From contig NZ_CP022188.1 in NCBI RefSeq assembly GCF_003111665.1, forward strand, positions 2,170,001 through 2,234,000: 64,000 bases of DNA, written 5' to 3'. How positions within the stretch are numbered: the stretch's first letter is position 1; every line of letters starts with the position of its first letter. Shown here in pieces: positions 23,530-31,676 of the stretch. This DNA comes from Parazoarcus communis (GTDB lineage Bacteria > Pseudomonadota > Gammaproteobacteria > Burkholderiales > Rhodocyclaceae). The position numbers and the translations under genes were made by a program. The notes beneath the pieces are model-generated. The model did no database searches. It saw only the letters and a list, made by a program, of their open reading frames with translations, and had not been told where the DNA came from.

Positions 23530-23550
23530 GTAGAATGCGGCCCATTCTAC
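23530..23550. promoter_or_regulatory. Palindrome in the divergent mpl promoter region
   Basis: GTAGAATG-CGGCC-CATTCTAC has perfect 8-bp arms. Each arm contains TAGAAT, a 5-of-6 match to the -10 consensus, one on each strand (23531-23536 plus; 23549-23544 minus). It is thus suited either to two face-to-face promoters or to a dimeric regulator controlling mpl and the gene at 22901. No convincing -35 boxes are seen. Confidence 0.45.
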
Positions 23551-23591
23551 ACGGGCGGGTTTCATTCGTTTCGCGCTCTTCCGGAGTCTTC

Positions 23592-24941
23592 ATGCATATC
23601 CATATTCTCGGCATCTGCGGCACCTTCATGGGTGGGGTGGCGCTGCTGGCCCGTGCCGCCGGTCATCGGGTCACCGGTTGCGATGCCAACGTCTATCCGC
23701 CGATGAGCACTCAGCTCGAAGAGCAGGGCATTGAACTCACCGAGGGCTTTGATCCGGCGCAACTCGCGCTCGAACCTGACGTGTTCGTGGTCGGTAACGC
23801 CATTTCGCGCGGCAATCCGCTGCTTGAGGCGATTCTCGATCGTGGCCTGCCCTATGTGTCGGGGCCGCAGTGGCTGGCAGAGCATGTGCTCGCGGGGCGC
23901 TGGGTGCTCGGTGTGGCGGGTACGCATGGGAAGACGACCACGACCTCGCTGCTGGCATGGATCCTCGAGGATGCCGGGCTCAACCCCGGCTTTCTGGTCG
24001 GCGGGGTGCCGCAGAACTTCGGGCTGTCAGCGCGGCTGACCGAATCGCCCTTCTTCGTGATCGAGGCTGACGAATACGACACCGCCTTTTGCGACAAGCG
24101 TTCCAAGTTTGTGCACTACCGCCCGCGGACCGTGATCCTCAACAATCTCGAGTTCGATCACGCTGACATCTTTGCCGATCTGCCTGCGATCGAAACGCAG
24201 TTTCATCACCTGGTCCGCACACTGCCGGCAAGCGGCCGGATCATTGCCAATGGCGCTGAGGCGGCACTGCACAGGGTGATCGAACGTGGTTGCTGGTCGG
24301 AGCTTGAATGGTTCAATACCGCAGAGGGCTGGTCTGCGGGTGTCGGCGCGTCCGACGCCGAGGCAGTGTTCTCGCTGGCAGGGCGCGAGCTCGGGCGGGT
24401 TGAACTGCCTCTGGCGGGCAGCCACAACCGCGACAACGCCCTTGCGGCCATAGCCGCGGCCCGCCATGTCGGGGTGACGCCGGCGCAGTCAATCGCCAGT
24501 CTGGCGAAGTTTGCGGGCATCAAGCGTCGGCTCGAGGTTCGTGGTGTGGTGGAAGGCGTCACCGTGTATGACGACTTTGCGCATCATCCGACGGCGATCG
24601 CGCTGACCGTCGAAGGCCTGCGGCGGCGTCACCCCGAAGGGCGCATTCTCGCCGTCCTTGAGCCGCGCTCGAACACGATGAAGCTGGGGGTGATGAAGGA
24701 TCAGTTGCCGCGCAGCCTGGCGCATGCTGACCGTGTGTTCTGCTATACCAAGGGCCTGGGCTGGGATGCCGCCGGCGCCCTGGCGCCGCTGGGCGAAGTG
24801 GCGGCCTGTCACGAGGACCTGGATGCACTGGTGGCTGAAGTGGTGCGTGCAGCACAGCCCGGTGACCACGTGCTGGTCATGAGCAATGGCGGATTTGGTG
24901 GTGTGCACCAGAAGTTGCTCACAGGGCTTGCGCGCGATTGA
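23592..24941 (+). CDS. mpl: UDP-N-acetylmuramate:L-alanyl-gamma-D-glutamyl-meso-diaminopimelate ligase
   Basis: 449 residues. Recycling ligase that joins the tripeptide recovered from old peptidoglycan to UDP-MurNAc. Mur-ligase layout: N-terminal Rossmann domain (MHIHILGICGTFMGGVALLA), ATP loop [19 protein letters not shown], the DEYDTAFCDKRSKFVHYRPR segment characteristic of Mpl rather than MurC, then the C-terminal domain with YDDFAHHPTAIALTVEGLR. I chose the ATG at 23592 because family similarity begins exactly there. Murein recycling genes otherwise are not nearby. Confidence 0.95.
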   Translation: MHIHILGICGTFMGGVALLARAAGHRVTGCDANVYPPMSTQLEEQGIELTEGFDPAQLALEPDVFVVGNAISRGNPLLEAILDRGLPYVSGPQWLAEHVLAGRWVLGVAGTHGKTTTTSLLAWILEDAGLNPGFLVGGVPQNFGLSARLTESPFFVIEADEYDTAFCDKRSKFVHYRPRTVILNNLEFDHADIFADLPAIETQFHHLVRTLPASGRIIANGAEAALHRVIERGCWSELEWFNTAEGWSAGVGASDAEAVFSLAGRELGRVELPLAGSHNRDNALAAIAAARHVGVTPAQSIASLAKFAGIKRRLEVRGVVEGVTVYDDFAHHPTAIALTVEGLRRRHPEGRILAVLEPRSNTMKLGVMKDQLPRSLAHADRVFCYTKGLGWDAAGALAPLGEVAACHEDLDALVAEVVRAAQPGDHVLVMSNGGFGGVHQKLLTGLARD

Positions 24942-24954
24942 TATGCGCAGGCGG

Positions 24955-24981
24955 CTGGACGACTCCGGCGGAGCCGTCCAG
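24955..24981. terminator. Hairpin between the convergent mpl and dolP ends
   Basis: CTGGACG-A-CTCC / GGAG-C-CGTCCAG around a GGC loop forms an 11-bp stem with one mismatch. It lies in the 54-base gap between convergent genes. It lacks a U-run in either direction, so it could be a weak bidirectional terminator or a 3'-end stabiliser. Confidence 0.5.
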
Positions 24982-24995
24982 TGTGTGGCGACTGT

Positions 24996-25636
24996 TTATT
25001 GCGGTTTCTGTTTGCTGCCCGCGGGCGCGTCCAGACGGCGAGCCTCGTCGTCGCTGATGTAGTCGAACACCCGCACAACCTTGCGCACGCCCTGGCTGGT
25101 GCTCGCGATGGCGCTGGCCGCGTCGGCCTCGCTGCGTTTCACGAGGCCCATCAGGAAGACGACGTTGGCTTCGGTGACGACCTTGACGTGGTTGGCCGAG
25201 AAGCTCTGGCCATCCACGAACCGTGCCTTAACGTTGGAGGTGATGAGGCTGTCGTTGGCTCGAGCGCTCATTGACGACGCCGGGCCGATCGCGAGTTCGT
25301 TGATGATGCCGCGCACGTTCTCCACGCCAGCGATGATGCGCTCGGCTTCCGCACGTACGGTTTCGTTCTGCACCTCTCCGGTGAGCAGTACGTTGCGGTT
25401 GTAGGACGTGACATTGATGTGGTTGATGGTGCCGAACTGCTCGCGCAGGCGGCTGGCTGCCTTCCACTCGATGCCTTCGTCTTCTACGTAGACACCGGAG
25501 CTGCGACGGTCGGCGATCATCATGGCGCCGGCGCCGACGCCGGTGGCCACCACCGGGAAGCAGCCTTGCAGCAAGGGCAGGGTGCCGGCGGCGCAAAGGC
25601 CGAGAAGCAGTTTGCGGCGGGTACGGGATGGGTTCA

Positions 25637-25637
<1 letters not shown>
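24996..25637 (-). CDS. dolP: DolP/YraP-type double-BON lipoprotein
   Basis: 213 residues from the ATG at 25637. The signal sequence ends in the lipobox LLQGC (Cys about residue 26). Two BON domains follow (about 60-125 and 135-200), with INHINVTSYNRNVLLTGEV and VVTEANVVFLMGLVKRSEA typical of the fold. DolP binds anionic phospholipid and supports outer-membrane integrity and BAM function in E. coli. The order yraN-diaA-dolP next to rsmI is the same as in E. coli (without lpoA). The start shares one base with the stop of the upstream gene (TGATG). Confidence 0.9.
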
Positions 25638-26332
<695 letters not shown>

Positions 26333-26358
26333 TTACATGGGCTTACCGCGCGCCTGGG

Positions 26359-26772
26359 TCAGTCTGCGTCGAAGGCCGCCCTGATCCAGTCGAGGTGGTT
26401 GGCGTCGGGGGCGTCGAACAGGATGGCGTCAAAGCGGCACGGGCGGTTGGCATGGCTGCGGCCGCCTCCGCTCAGCCACCAGCGTGCGGCATGCACGATG
26501 CGCCTTTGCTTCTCCGCAGTAATGCTCGCTGCGGCGCCGCCGAAGCGTGAGTTGCCGCGCAGGCGCACTTCGACGAAGACAAGCGTGTTGCGCTCGAGTC
26601 CGATCAGGTCGACCTCGCCGCCGCGGCAGCGCACGTTGCGCGCGAGGATCTGCAGGCCGTTGCGTTCGAGGTGTGCTGCTGCGAGATCTTCGGCAATTTG
26701 CCCGCGCGCTTGCGCCGGAGTCGTCCGCGCACCGACAATCGATGTCCTGCCCCCTTCTGCTGACTTCTTCAT
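26359..26772 (-). CDS. yraN: YraN/UPF0102 nuclease-fold protein
   Basis: 137 residues from the ATG at 26772. Restriction-endonuclease-like fold with the family core ARGQIAEDLAAAHLERNGLQ, RCRGGEVDLIGLERNTLVFVEVRLR (Glu-Asp and Glu-x-Arg catalytic-type residues) and ITAEKQRRIVHAARWWL. The role is unproven; the fold and Holliday-junction resolvase relatives suggest nucleic-acid work. Its start codon overlaps the rsmI start codon on the other strand by two bases. GAAGAG about nine bases upstream is a fair ribosome-binding site. Confidence 0.88.
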   Translation of the reverse strand: MKKSAEGGRTSIVGARTTPAQARGQIAEDLAAAHLERNGLQILARNVRCRGGEVDLIGLERNTLVFVEVRLRGNSRFGGAAASITAEKQRRIVHAARWWLSGGGRSHANRPCRFDAILFDAPDANHLDWIRAAFDAD

Positions 26773-27637
26773 GACCGACTCTTCTGCAAGGCTCCTGTCC
26801 AGGACGCCGTCATTATATGTAGTGGCGACCCCGCTGGGAAATCTGAGTGACATATCTGCGCGGGCTCAGGGCATCCTGGCGGCGGTCGATGTCATTGCGG
26901 CCGAGGACACGCGCCACAGCCAGCGTTTGATGGAGGCGTGCGGCGTCCGTACCCGGTTGGTTGCCCTGCATCAGCACAACGAGCAGCGCGCGGCCGGGCA
27001 GTTGGTGGAGTGGCTGGCGGCCGGGCAGCATGTGGCGCTCATCACCGATGCGGGCACGCCTGCGGTGTCGGATCCGGGGGCAAAGGCAGTGGCCCGGGTG
27101 CGGGAGGCGGGGTATCCGGTGGTGCCGGTGCCGGGGGCCTGTGCCGCAATCGCGGCGCTGTCGGTGTCCGGGTTTGCGGAGGGCGGTTTTCGCTTCGTCG
27201 GTTTCCTGTCGCCCAAATCGGGCGCCCGGCGCGCATCAATGGCGGCGCTGGTGGAAGATCGCGATGCGCTGGTGTTCTACGAGGCGCCCCATCGGGTGCT
27301 TGAGTGTGTCACCGACATGGCCGCAGTGTTCGGGCCTGCACGCGAGATTCTGGTGGCGCGTGAAATGACGAAGCTGCACGAGGAGATCGTGCGCATGCCG
27401 CTGGGCGAGGCCGTCGCCTGGTTCGAGGCGGACAGCAACCGGGTGCGCGGCGAGTTCGTGCTGGTGGTCGATGGCGCGCCTGAGCAGGAGGGCCTGGGGG
27501 TGGAGGCCGAGCGCGTGCTCGACCTGCTGCTTGGCGAATTGCCGGTCAAGACGGCGGCGCGGATCGCAGCCGAGATCACCGGCGCACCGAAGAATGCGCT
27601 TTATGCACGGGCGCTGGCACTCAAGGACGCCGGCTGA
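26771..27637 (+). CDS. rsmI: 16S rRNA (cytidine-1402-2'-O)-methyltransferase
   Basis: 288 residues. SAM-dependent enzyme that adds the 2'-O-methyl group on C1402 in the ribosomal P site, acting together with RsmH, which is also in this window. Tetrapyrrole-methylase fold: [54 protein letters not shown] and VFYEAPHRV are diagnostic. The frame is open far upstream, but similarity starts close to the ATG at 26771, which has no clear Shine-Dalgarno. Head-to-head overlap with yraN means the two genes must place control signals inside each other. Confidence 0.94.
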   Translation: MTDSSARLLSRTPSLYVVATPLGNLSDISARAQGILAAVDVIAAEDTRHSQRLMEACGVRTRLVALHQHNEQRAAGQLVEWLAAGQHVALITDAGTPAVSDPGAKAVARVREAGYPVVPVPGACAAIAALSVSGFAEGGFRFVGFLSPKSGARRASMAALVEDRDALVFYEAPHRVLECVTDMAAVFGPAREILVAREMTKLHEEIVRMPLGEAVAWFEADSNRVRGEFVLVVDGAPEQEGLGVEAERVLDLLLGELPVKTAARIAAEITGAPKNALYARALALKDAG

Positions 27638-27650
27638 GGCTCTGCCCGCT

Positions 27651-27656
27651 TATAAT
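27651..27656 (+). promoter_or_regulatory. TATAAT -10 element upstream of pyrC
   Basis: A perfect TATAAT 27 bases before the pyrC ATG, predicting an mRNA start near 27663 and a leader of about 20 bases. A -35 match is not apparent. Confidence 0.45.
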
Positions 27657-27683
27657 CCTCACAAACGATCACAGAGCGAAGCG

Positions 27684-28721
27684 ATGCACACGATTACCCT
27701 GACCCGCCCGGATGACTGGCATCTGCATGTCCGCGACGGCGATGCACTTGCCACCGTCGTGCCGCACACTGCGCAACGCTTCGGCCGCGCACTGATCATG
27801 CCCAATCTGCGTCCGCCGGTGACAACGACGGAGCAGGCGCTGGCCTATCGTGAGCGCATTCTGGCTGCAGTGCCGCAAGGTGTGCGTTTCGAGCCCCTGA
27901 TGAGCCTGTATCTCACCGACAACATGCCGCCAGACGAGATCGACAGGGCCAAGGCCAGTGGTGCGATCGTGGCGGCCAAGCTCTATCCGGCGGGTGCGAC
28001 CACCAACTCCGATGCCGGCGTGACGTCGATCGACAAGGTTTATTCGGTACTCGAGCGCATGGAAGCGTGCGGCATGGTGTTGTGCGTGCATGGCGAGGTG
28101 ACTGCCGGCGATGTCGATGTCTTCGATCGCGAGCGGGTTTTCATCGAGCGCGTCCTGTCGCCGGTGGTGCGGCGTTTCCCCGGGTTGAAGGTGGTGTTCG
28201 AGCACATCACGACGGCCGAGGCTGCGCAGTTCGTGCGTGCAGCCGGGGCGCATGTCGGCGCGACCGTGACCGCACATCACCTGTTGCTCAACCGGAACGC
28301 CATCTTTGCCGGCGGCATCCGTCCGCATCACTATTGTCTTCCGATACTCAAGCGCGAAACGCATCGTCAGGCGCTTGTCGAGGCGGTGACTTCAGGTAAT
28401 CCGCGCTTTTTCCTCGGCACCGACTCCGCGCCGCACGCGCGCAGTGCCAAGGAGTCGGCGTGTGGGTGCGCCGGCTGTTACACGGCTCATGCGGGCATCG
28501 AACTGTACGCGGAAGTCTTTGAGGCTGCCGGTGCGCTCGATCGGCTCGAGGCTTTCGCGAGTCTGAATGGGCCTGCGTTCTACGGCCTCAAGCCGAACCC
28601 CGAGCGCATCACCCTGCAGCGCGAGACCTGGCAGGTGCCTGAGTCCTATGGCTATCTTGGTGCGGACCCGCTGGTTCCGCTGCGCGCGGGCGAGTCCGTG
28701 GCGTGGAAGCTGGTGCCCTGA
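27684..28721 (+). CDS. pyrC: Dihydroorotase
   Basis: 345 residues. Zinc amidohydrolase of pyrimidine synthesis that closes carbamoyl-aspartate to dihydroorotate. Class II (E. coli-like) features: metal-binding [10 protein letters not shown] at the start, the carboxylated Lys in [25 protein letters not shown] and [12 protein letters not shown] histidines, and the catalytic Asp in [15 protein letters not shown]. The length equals the E. coli enzyme (348) closely. It ends just before a lipoprotein gene that probably shares its mRNA. Confidence 0.96.
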   Translation: MHTITLTRPDDWHLHVRDGDALATVVPHTAQRFGRALIMPNLRPPVTTTEQALAYRERILAAVPQGVRFEPLMSLYLTDNMPPDEIDRAKASGAIVAAKLYPAGATTNSDAGVTSIDKVYSVLERMEACGMVLCVHGEVTAGDVDVFDRERVFIERVLSPVVRRFPGLKVVFEHITTAEAAQFVRAAGAHVGATVTAHHLLLNRNAIFAGGIRPHHYCLPILKRETHRQALVEAVTSGNPRFFLGTDSAPHARSAKESACGCAGCYTAHAGIELYAEVFEAAGALDRLEAFASLNGPAFYGLKPNPERITLQRETWQVPESYGYLGADPLVPLRAGESVAWKLVP

Positions 28722-28735
28722 GGAGGTCTGGCCCG

Positions 28736-29170
28736 ATGTCCTTCCCACGTCTGCGCTGCATTGCCCTGCTTGCCTTGGCTCCCTTGTTGGCGGCTTGCGA
28801 GAACAGTGCCGTTGCCTATTCGATCGAAGGCAAGGAGCACGCGCTGACCTTGTTGCGCGAGCAGCCCTATTTCTGGAGCGACGAGGTCACGCAGTACATC
28901 GTTGCGGCGCGTCTGCCGCAATGCCAGAAGAAGGTGCGCATTCATCCCGGGCGTACCACGATGGCCGATATCGAAGTCTTCGATGCGGGTTACCAGATGT
29001 GGGCGCTCCATCAGGGCGCCCGGTGGTATCTGGCCAGCACGGAGTCGTGCCAGGTGCAGGATTGGGACAACGCCGGCGATGCGCCGCCCGGTGCGCTCGT
29101 GGGGCGCTTCCGCCTGAAGGATGGCGCGCCTGAGTTCGAGGCTGTACCCGTACCCTCCGCTGGAGGGTGA
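28736..29170 (+). CDS. Small lipoprotein of unknown function
   Basis: 144 residues. A signal peptide with lipobox LLAAC (Cys about residue 21) predicts lipidation. The mature part (EGKEHALTLLREQPYFWSDEVTQYIVAARLPQC split over the middle, then YQMWALHQGARWYLASTESC) contains three further Cys that could form a disulphide. I do not recognise the family. A perfect AGGAGG lies nine bases upstream of the ATG, and the pyrC stop overlaps this site region. It is therefore probably co-expressed with pyrC. Confidence 0.78.
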   Translation: MSFPRLRCIALLALAPLLAACENSAVAYSIEGKEHALTLLREQPYFWSDEVTQYIVAARLPQCQKKVRIHPGRTTMADIEVFDAGYQMWALHQGARWYLASTESCQVQDWDNAGDAPPGALVGRFRLKDGAPEFEAVPVPSAGG

Positions 29171-29291
29171 GGCGGCTGCGGGCTTACGGCTTTCGTCGTA
29201 ATTTGCCTGCTGCTTGCCGGTGCGCCGGACCTGCCGGGGGTTGTCGGGCAGCTTGTTTTGCCGATGGCGCGCCCGAGGCGGGGTGTTCACG

Positions 29292-29297
29292 TATAAT
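29292..29297 (+). promoter_or_regulatory. TATAAT -10 element of rnpB
   Basis: Perfect TATAAT ending six bases before the predicted first base of RNase P RNA (29304), exactly where a -10 box should be. No clear -35 hexamer is visible. Confidence 0.65.
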
Positions 29298-29303
29298 CCG
29301 CCC

Positions 29304-29685
29304 GGGAAGTTCGCCAGGCAGTCGCTGTGCACCTTCGGGTGTGTGGAGGAAAGTCCGGGCCCCGCAGAGCAGGATGCCGGCTAACGGCCGGGCGTCGTGA
29401 GGCGACGGAAAGTGCAACAGAGAGCAGACCGCCGATGGCTTTCGCAAGAAAGATCAGGTAAGGGTGAAAGGGTGGGGTAAGAGCCCACCGCAGGACTGGC
29501 AACAGGACTGGCACGGTAAACCCCATCCGGGGCAAGGCCAAATAGGGGAGTAATGGCGTGGCTCGCGTCGCTCCCGGGTAGGCTGCTAGAGCTTCACGGT
29601 AACGTGTCGCCCAGAGGAATGACTGCCCGATGATCCGGTTTGCGCTGGATCGTTCGACAGAACCCGGCTTATCGGCGAACTTCCC
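29304..29685 (+). ncRNA. rnpB: RNase P RNA (bacterial type A)
   Basis: The catalytic RNA that matures tRNA 5' ends. The 5' strand (GGGAAGTTCGCC at 29304) pairs with the 3' end (GGCGAACTTCCC to 29685), closing helix P1. The universal blocks are present: GAGGAAAGTCCGGGC near 29345, the AGAGCAG and ACAGAGAGCAGA region, GGTAAACCCC near 29516, and the 3' ACAGAACCCGGCTTA near 29657. The length of about 380 bases fits type A RNAs of proteobacteria. The end points are inferred from P1 pairing. Confidence 0.95.
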
Positions 29686-29712
29686 AATTCCCTTATGTTT
29701 CGATCCCGGTGC

Positions 29713-29765
29713 TGACGCGCCGCGGTCCCGAAGTGGCGACATGCCGTCATCCGGCGGTCATTTTT
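29713..29765 (+). terminator. Possible rnpB terminator
   Basis: TGACGCGCCG (29713) can pair, with one bulge, with CGGCGGTCA (29752-29760), which runs straight into TTTTT. The inner part is open or forms small hairpins, so the structure is less compact than a classical terminator. Confidence 0.4.
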
Positions 29766-29785
29766 CGTCCGCGTCCTGCGGCTTT

Positions 29786-29816
29786 CCCCACTTCGCCCCA
29801 CTCTGCCCAGACCCAC
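29786..29816 (-). promoter_or_regulatory. Inverted set of MraZ-like boxes behind rnpB
   Basis: Read on the minus strand: GTGGGG at 29801-29796 and again at 29791-29786, exactly ten bases apart, with a further GTGGG at 29816-29812 out of exact phase. This matches the unit seen upstream of mraZ at 29967 but points the other way. No gene starts leftwards from here, so its purpose is unclear. Confidence 0.45.
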
Positions 29817-29939
29817 TTTCGCAGTTCATGCACTCCTGCATGAAGTTGCGCTATTTGCCTTGATTTAACAGGGTTTATTTGAGCTTGCCTGCTTTGACTT
29901 AAGTCATTGTGTAGCAAAGAGTTTCCCTCGTTCGTCGGC

Positions 29940-29968
29940 TTGACCGGGTTGTGCCTTTACTCTACAGT
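29940..29968 (+). promoter_or_regulatory. Promoter of the mra/dcw cluster
   Basis: TTGACC (29940-29945), a 17-base spacer and TACAGT (29963-29968), a reasonable sigma-70 pair. The -10 hexamer runs into the first MraZ box, so bound MraZ would block RNA polymerase. The predicted leader before mraZ is about 60 bases. Confidence 0.65.
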
Positions 29969-30000
29969 GGGGATAAGTGGAGAAAAGTGGGGTGGAGTGT
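29967..30000 (+). promoter_or_regulatory. MraZ operator: direct GTGGGG-type repeats
   Basis: GTGGGG, GTGGAG and GTGGGG begin at 29967, 29977 and 29987, and a weaker GTGTCA at 29997. The exact ten-base spacing puts all on one face of the helix. MraZ is known to repress its own cluster by binding TGGG-type direct repeats with five-base spacers, so this is an autoregulatory site. Confidence 0.85.
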
Positions 30001-30037
30001 CATTTTGATGCTTCGCCCGAACCGTTCAGGGGGCGCG

Positions 30038-30481
30038 ATGTTTCAGGGAGCCGCAGCGCTGAGTCTCGATGCGAAGGGTCGCCTTGCGATTCCCTCGCGG
30101 CATCGTGACGCGCTTGCTGTAGAGAATGGGCAGGTGGTCATCACCGCCCATCCTCACGGCTGCCTGATCGTTTACCCGGTTCCTGCGTGGGAGCCGATCC
30201 GTGACAAGGTCTTGAGTGCACCCAGCCTCGACCCGGTCTCGGCCCAGCTGAAGCGACTCCTCGTCGGCTTTGCCCAGGACGAGGCGCTCGACAGCGCCGG
30301 GCGCGTGCTGATTGCGCCTTCCCTGCGGCAGTTCGCCCGTCTCGAAAAACAGGTCTGGCTGGTGGGGCAGGGCAGCCACTTCGAACTCTGGTCCGACGCC
30401 GGCTGGCAGAAACAGCAGGAAGCCATGATGGCGCTGGCGGGCACCGGGCTGCCGCCTGGTTTCGAGAGTCTTGCGCTATGA
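30038..30481 (+). CDS. mraZ: Transcriptional regulator MraZ
   Basis: 147 residues from the ATG at 30038 (AGGGGG upstream). Two SpoVT/AbrB-like halves: [26 protein letters not shown] and later [20 protein letters not shown], each with the DxxGR/LxIPxxxR pattern of the family. It forms a ring that binds the repeats at 29967-30000 and represses the division and cell-wall cluster. The reading frame runs 29 codons further upstream, across the operator, and is unlikely to be translated there. rsmH overlaps by four bases. Confidence 0.95.
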   Translation: MFQGAAALSLDAKGRLAIPSRHRDALAVENGQVVITAHPHGCLIVYPVPAWEPIRDKVLSAPSLDPVSAQLKRLLVGFAQDEALDSAGRVLIAPSLRQFARLEKQVWLVGQGSHFELWSDAGWQKQQEAMMALAGTGLPPGFESLAL

Positions 30482-31416
30482 GCGAGAAAGCGCTGCACAT
30501 CACCGTATTGCTGCAGGAGGGCGTCGATGCACTGGCGATCCGGCCTGACGGCATTTACGTGGACTGCACCTTCGGGCGTGGTGGGCACAGTCGCGAGATC
30601 CTTGCGCGGCTTGGCCCGGCTGGACGCCTGATCGCCTTCGATCGTGACCTCGTTGCCATTGCGGCCGGACGGGAGATGAATGACGACCGACTGACGCTGG
30701 TTCATGCCCCGTTCAGCGATCTGGATGTCGAGCTTGAACAGCTCGGCATCGAGCTCGTCGATGGCGTGCTGATGGACCTGGGGGTGTCGTCTCCACAACT
30801 CGATGATGGCGCGCGAGGGATGAGCTTTCGCTTTGATGCGCCGCTCGACATGCGCATGGACACAAGTCGCGGACAGACCGTAGCAGACTGGCTGGCGGAT
30901 GCTTCCGTCGCCCAAATCACGGAGGTACTCAGAGATTATGGAGAAGAACGGTTTGCTTATGCGATTGCAAAGGCGATTGCAGCTGCTCGGACAGGGGGGG
31001 CTGTCGAAACCACTGGACAACTTGCCGCGATCGTGGAAAAAACGGTCCGCACGCGCGAGCCGGGGAAGCACCCAGCGACGCGCAGTTTCCAGGCTCTACG
31101 GATTTTCATCAATCAGGAGCTTGAGGAGCTGACGCAGGTGCTGCCTGTCTGTGTCCGTCGACTGCGGACCGGTGGCAGGCTGGCTGTGATCAGTTTCCAT
31201 TCGCTCGAGGACCGCATCGTCAAGCGCTTCATGCGCGACGGCTCGCGTCCGCCCCAGCTGCCGGCGCGCCTGCCGGTGCGTGCTGCCGACATGCCGAAGC
31301 CGCCGCTGGTGCTGGTCGGCAAGGCGGTGCACCCGGGGGATGAAGAGGTTGCACATAACCCGCGCTCCCGCAGCGCGGTGATGCGCGTGGCCGAGCGTAC
31401 GGAGGCCGCAGCGTGA
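30478..31416 (+). CDS. rsmH: 16S rRNA (cytosine-1402-N4)-methyltransferase
   Basis: 312 residues. Methylates N4 of C1402, the same nucleotide whose ribose is methylated by RsmI (26771). Motifs: [13 protein letters not shown], the SAM loop [36 protein letters not shown] and [13 protein letters not shown]. The start overlaps the mraZ stop (ATGA), and the stop overlaps the ftsL GTG. The family usually has about 310-320 residues. Confidence 0.96.
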   Translation: MSEKALHITVLLQEGVDALAIRPDGIYVDCTFGRGGHSREILARLGPAGRLIAFDRDLVAIAAGREMNDDRLTLVHAPFSDLDVELEQLGIELVDGVLMDLGVSSPQLDDGARGMSFRFDAPLDMRMDTSRGQTVADWLADASVAQITEVLRDYGEERFAYAIAKAIAAARTGGAVETTGQLAAIVEKTVRTREPGKHPATRSFQALRIFINQELEELTQVLPVCVRRLRTGGRLAVISFHSLEDRIVKRFMRDGSRPPQLPARLPVRAADMPKPPLVLVGKAVHPGDEEVAHNPRSRSAVMRVAERTEAAA

Positions 31417-31676
31417 TCCGCCTCGATGCACTCCTCGTCGCGCTCGTGGTGGCCAGTGCGCTTGGCGTCGTTGCCGCGCAGCACCAGGCCAGAAAGCTGT
31501 TCTCCGCACTTGAGCGGGAGCAGACCCGTGCGCACGGACTTGAGGTCGAGTGGGGGCAGCTGCAGCTTGAGCAGAGCACCTGGGCGGCGCATGGGCGTGT
31601 GGAGAAACTGGCGCGCGAGCGGCTCGGACTGCGGCCGCCGGTTCAGGGGCAGGTTGTCGTGCTGGAGGCGCAATGA
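31413..31676 (+). CDS. ftsL: Cell division protein FtsL
   Basis: 87 residues, starting at GTG (31413) inside the rsmH stop. One membrane helix ([19 protein letters not shown]) is followed by a periplasmic coiled coil ([20 protein letters not shown]) and a short tail ([20 protein letters not shown]). With FtsB and FtsQ it makes the divisome subcomplex that activates FtsW-FtsI. Sequence is poorly conserved in this family, so size, topology and place between rsmH and ftsI carry the call. Confidence 0.92.
   Translation: MIRLDALLVALVVASALGVVAAQHQARKLFSALEREQTRAHGLEVEWGQLQLEQSTWAAHGRVEKLARERLGLRPPVQGQVVVLEAQ

Noticed and set aside
29167..29400. 77-codon frame ahead of and into rnpB
   Set aside because: It runs into the RNase P RNA and has no coding character.
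29951..30037. 29-codon extension of MraZ upstream of 30038
   Set aside because: It would translate through the MraZ operator repeats and the promoter, and family similarity starts at 30038.
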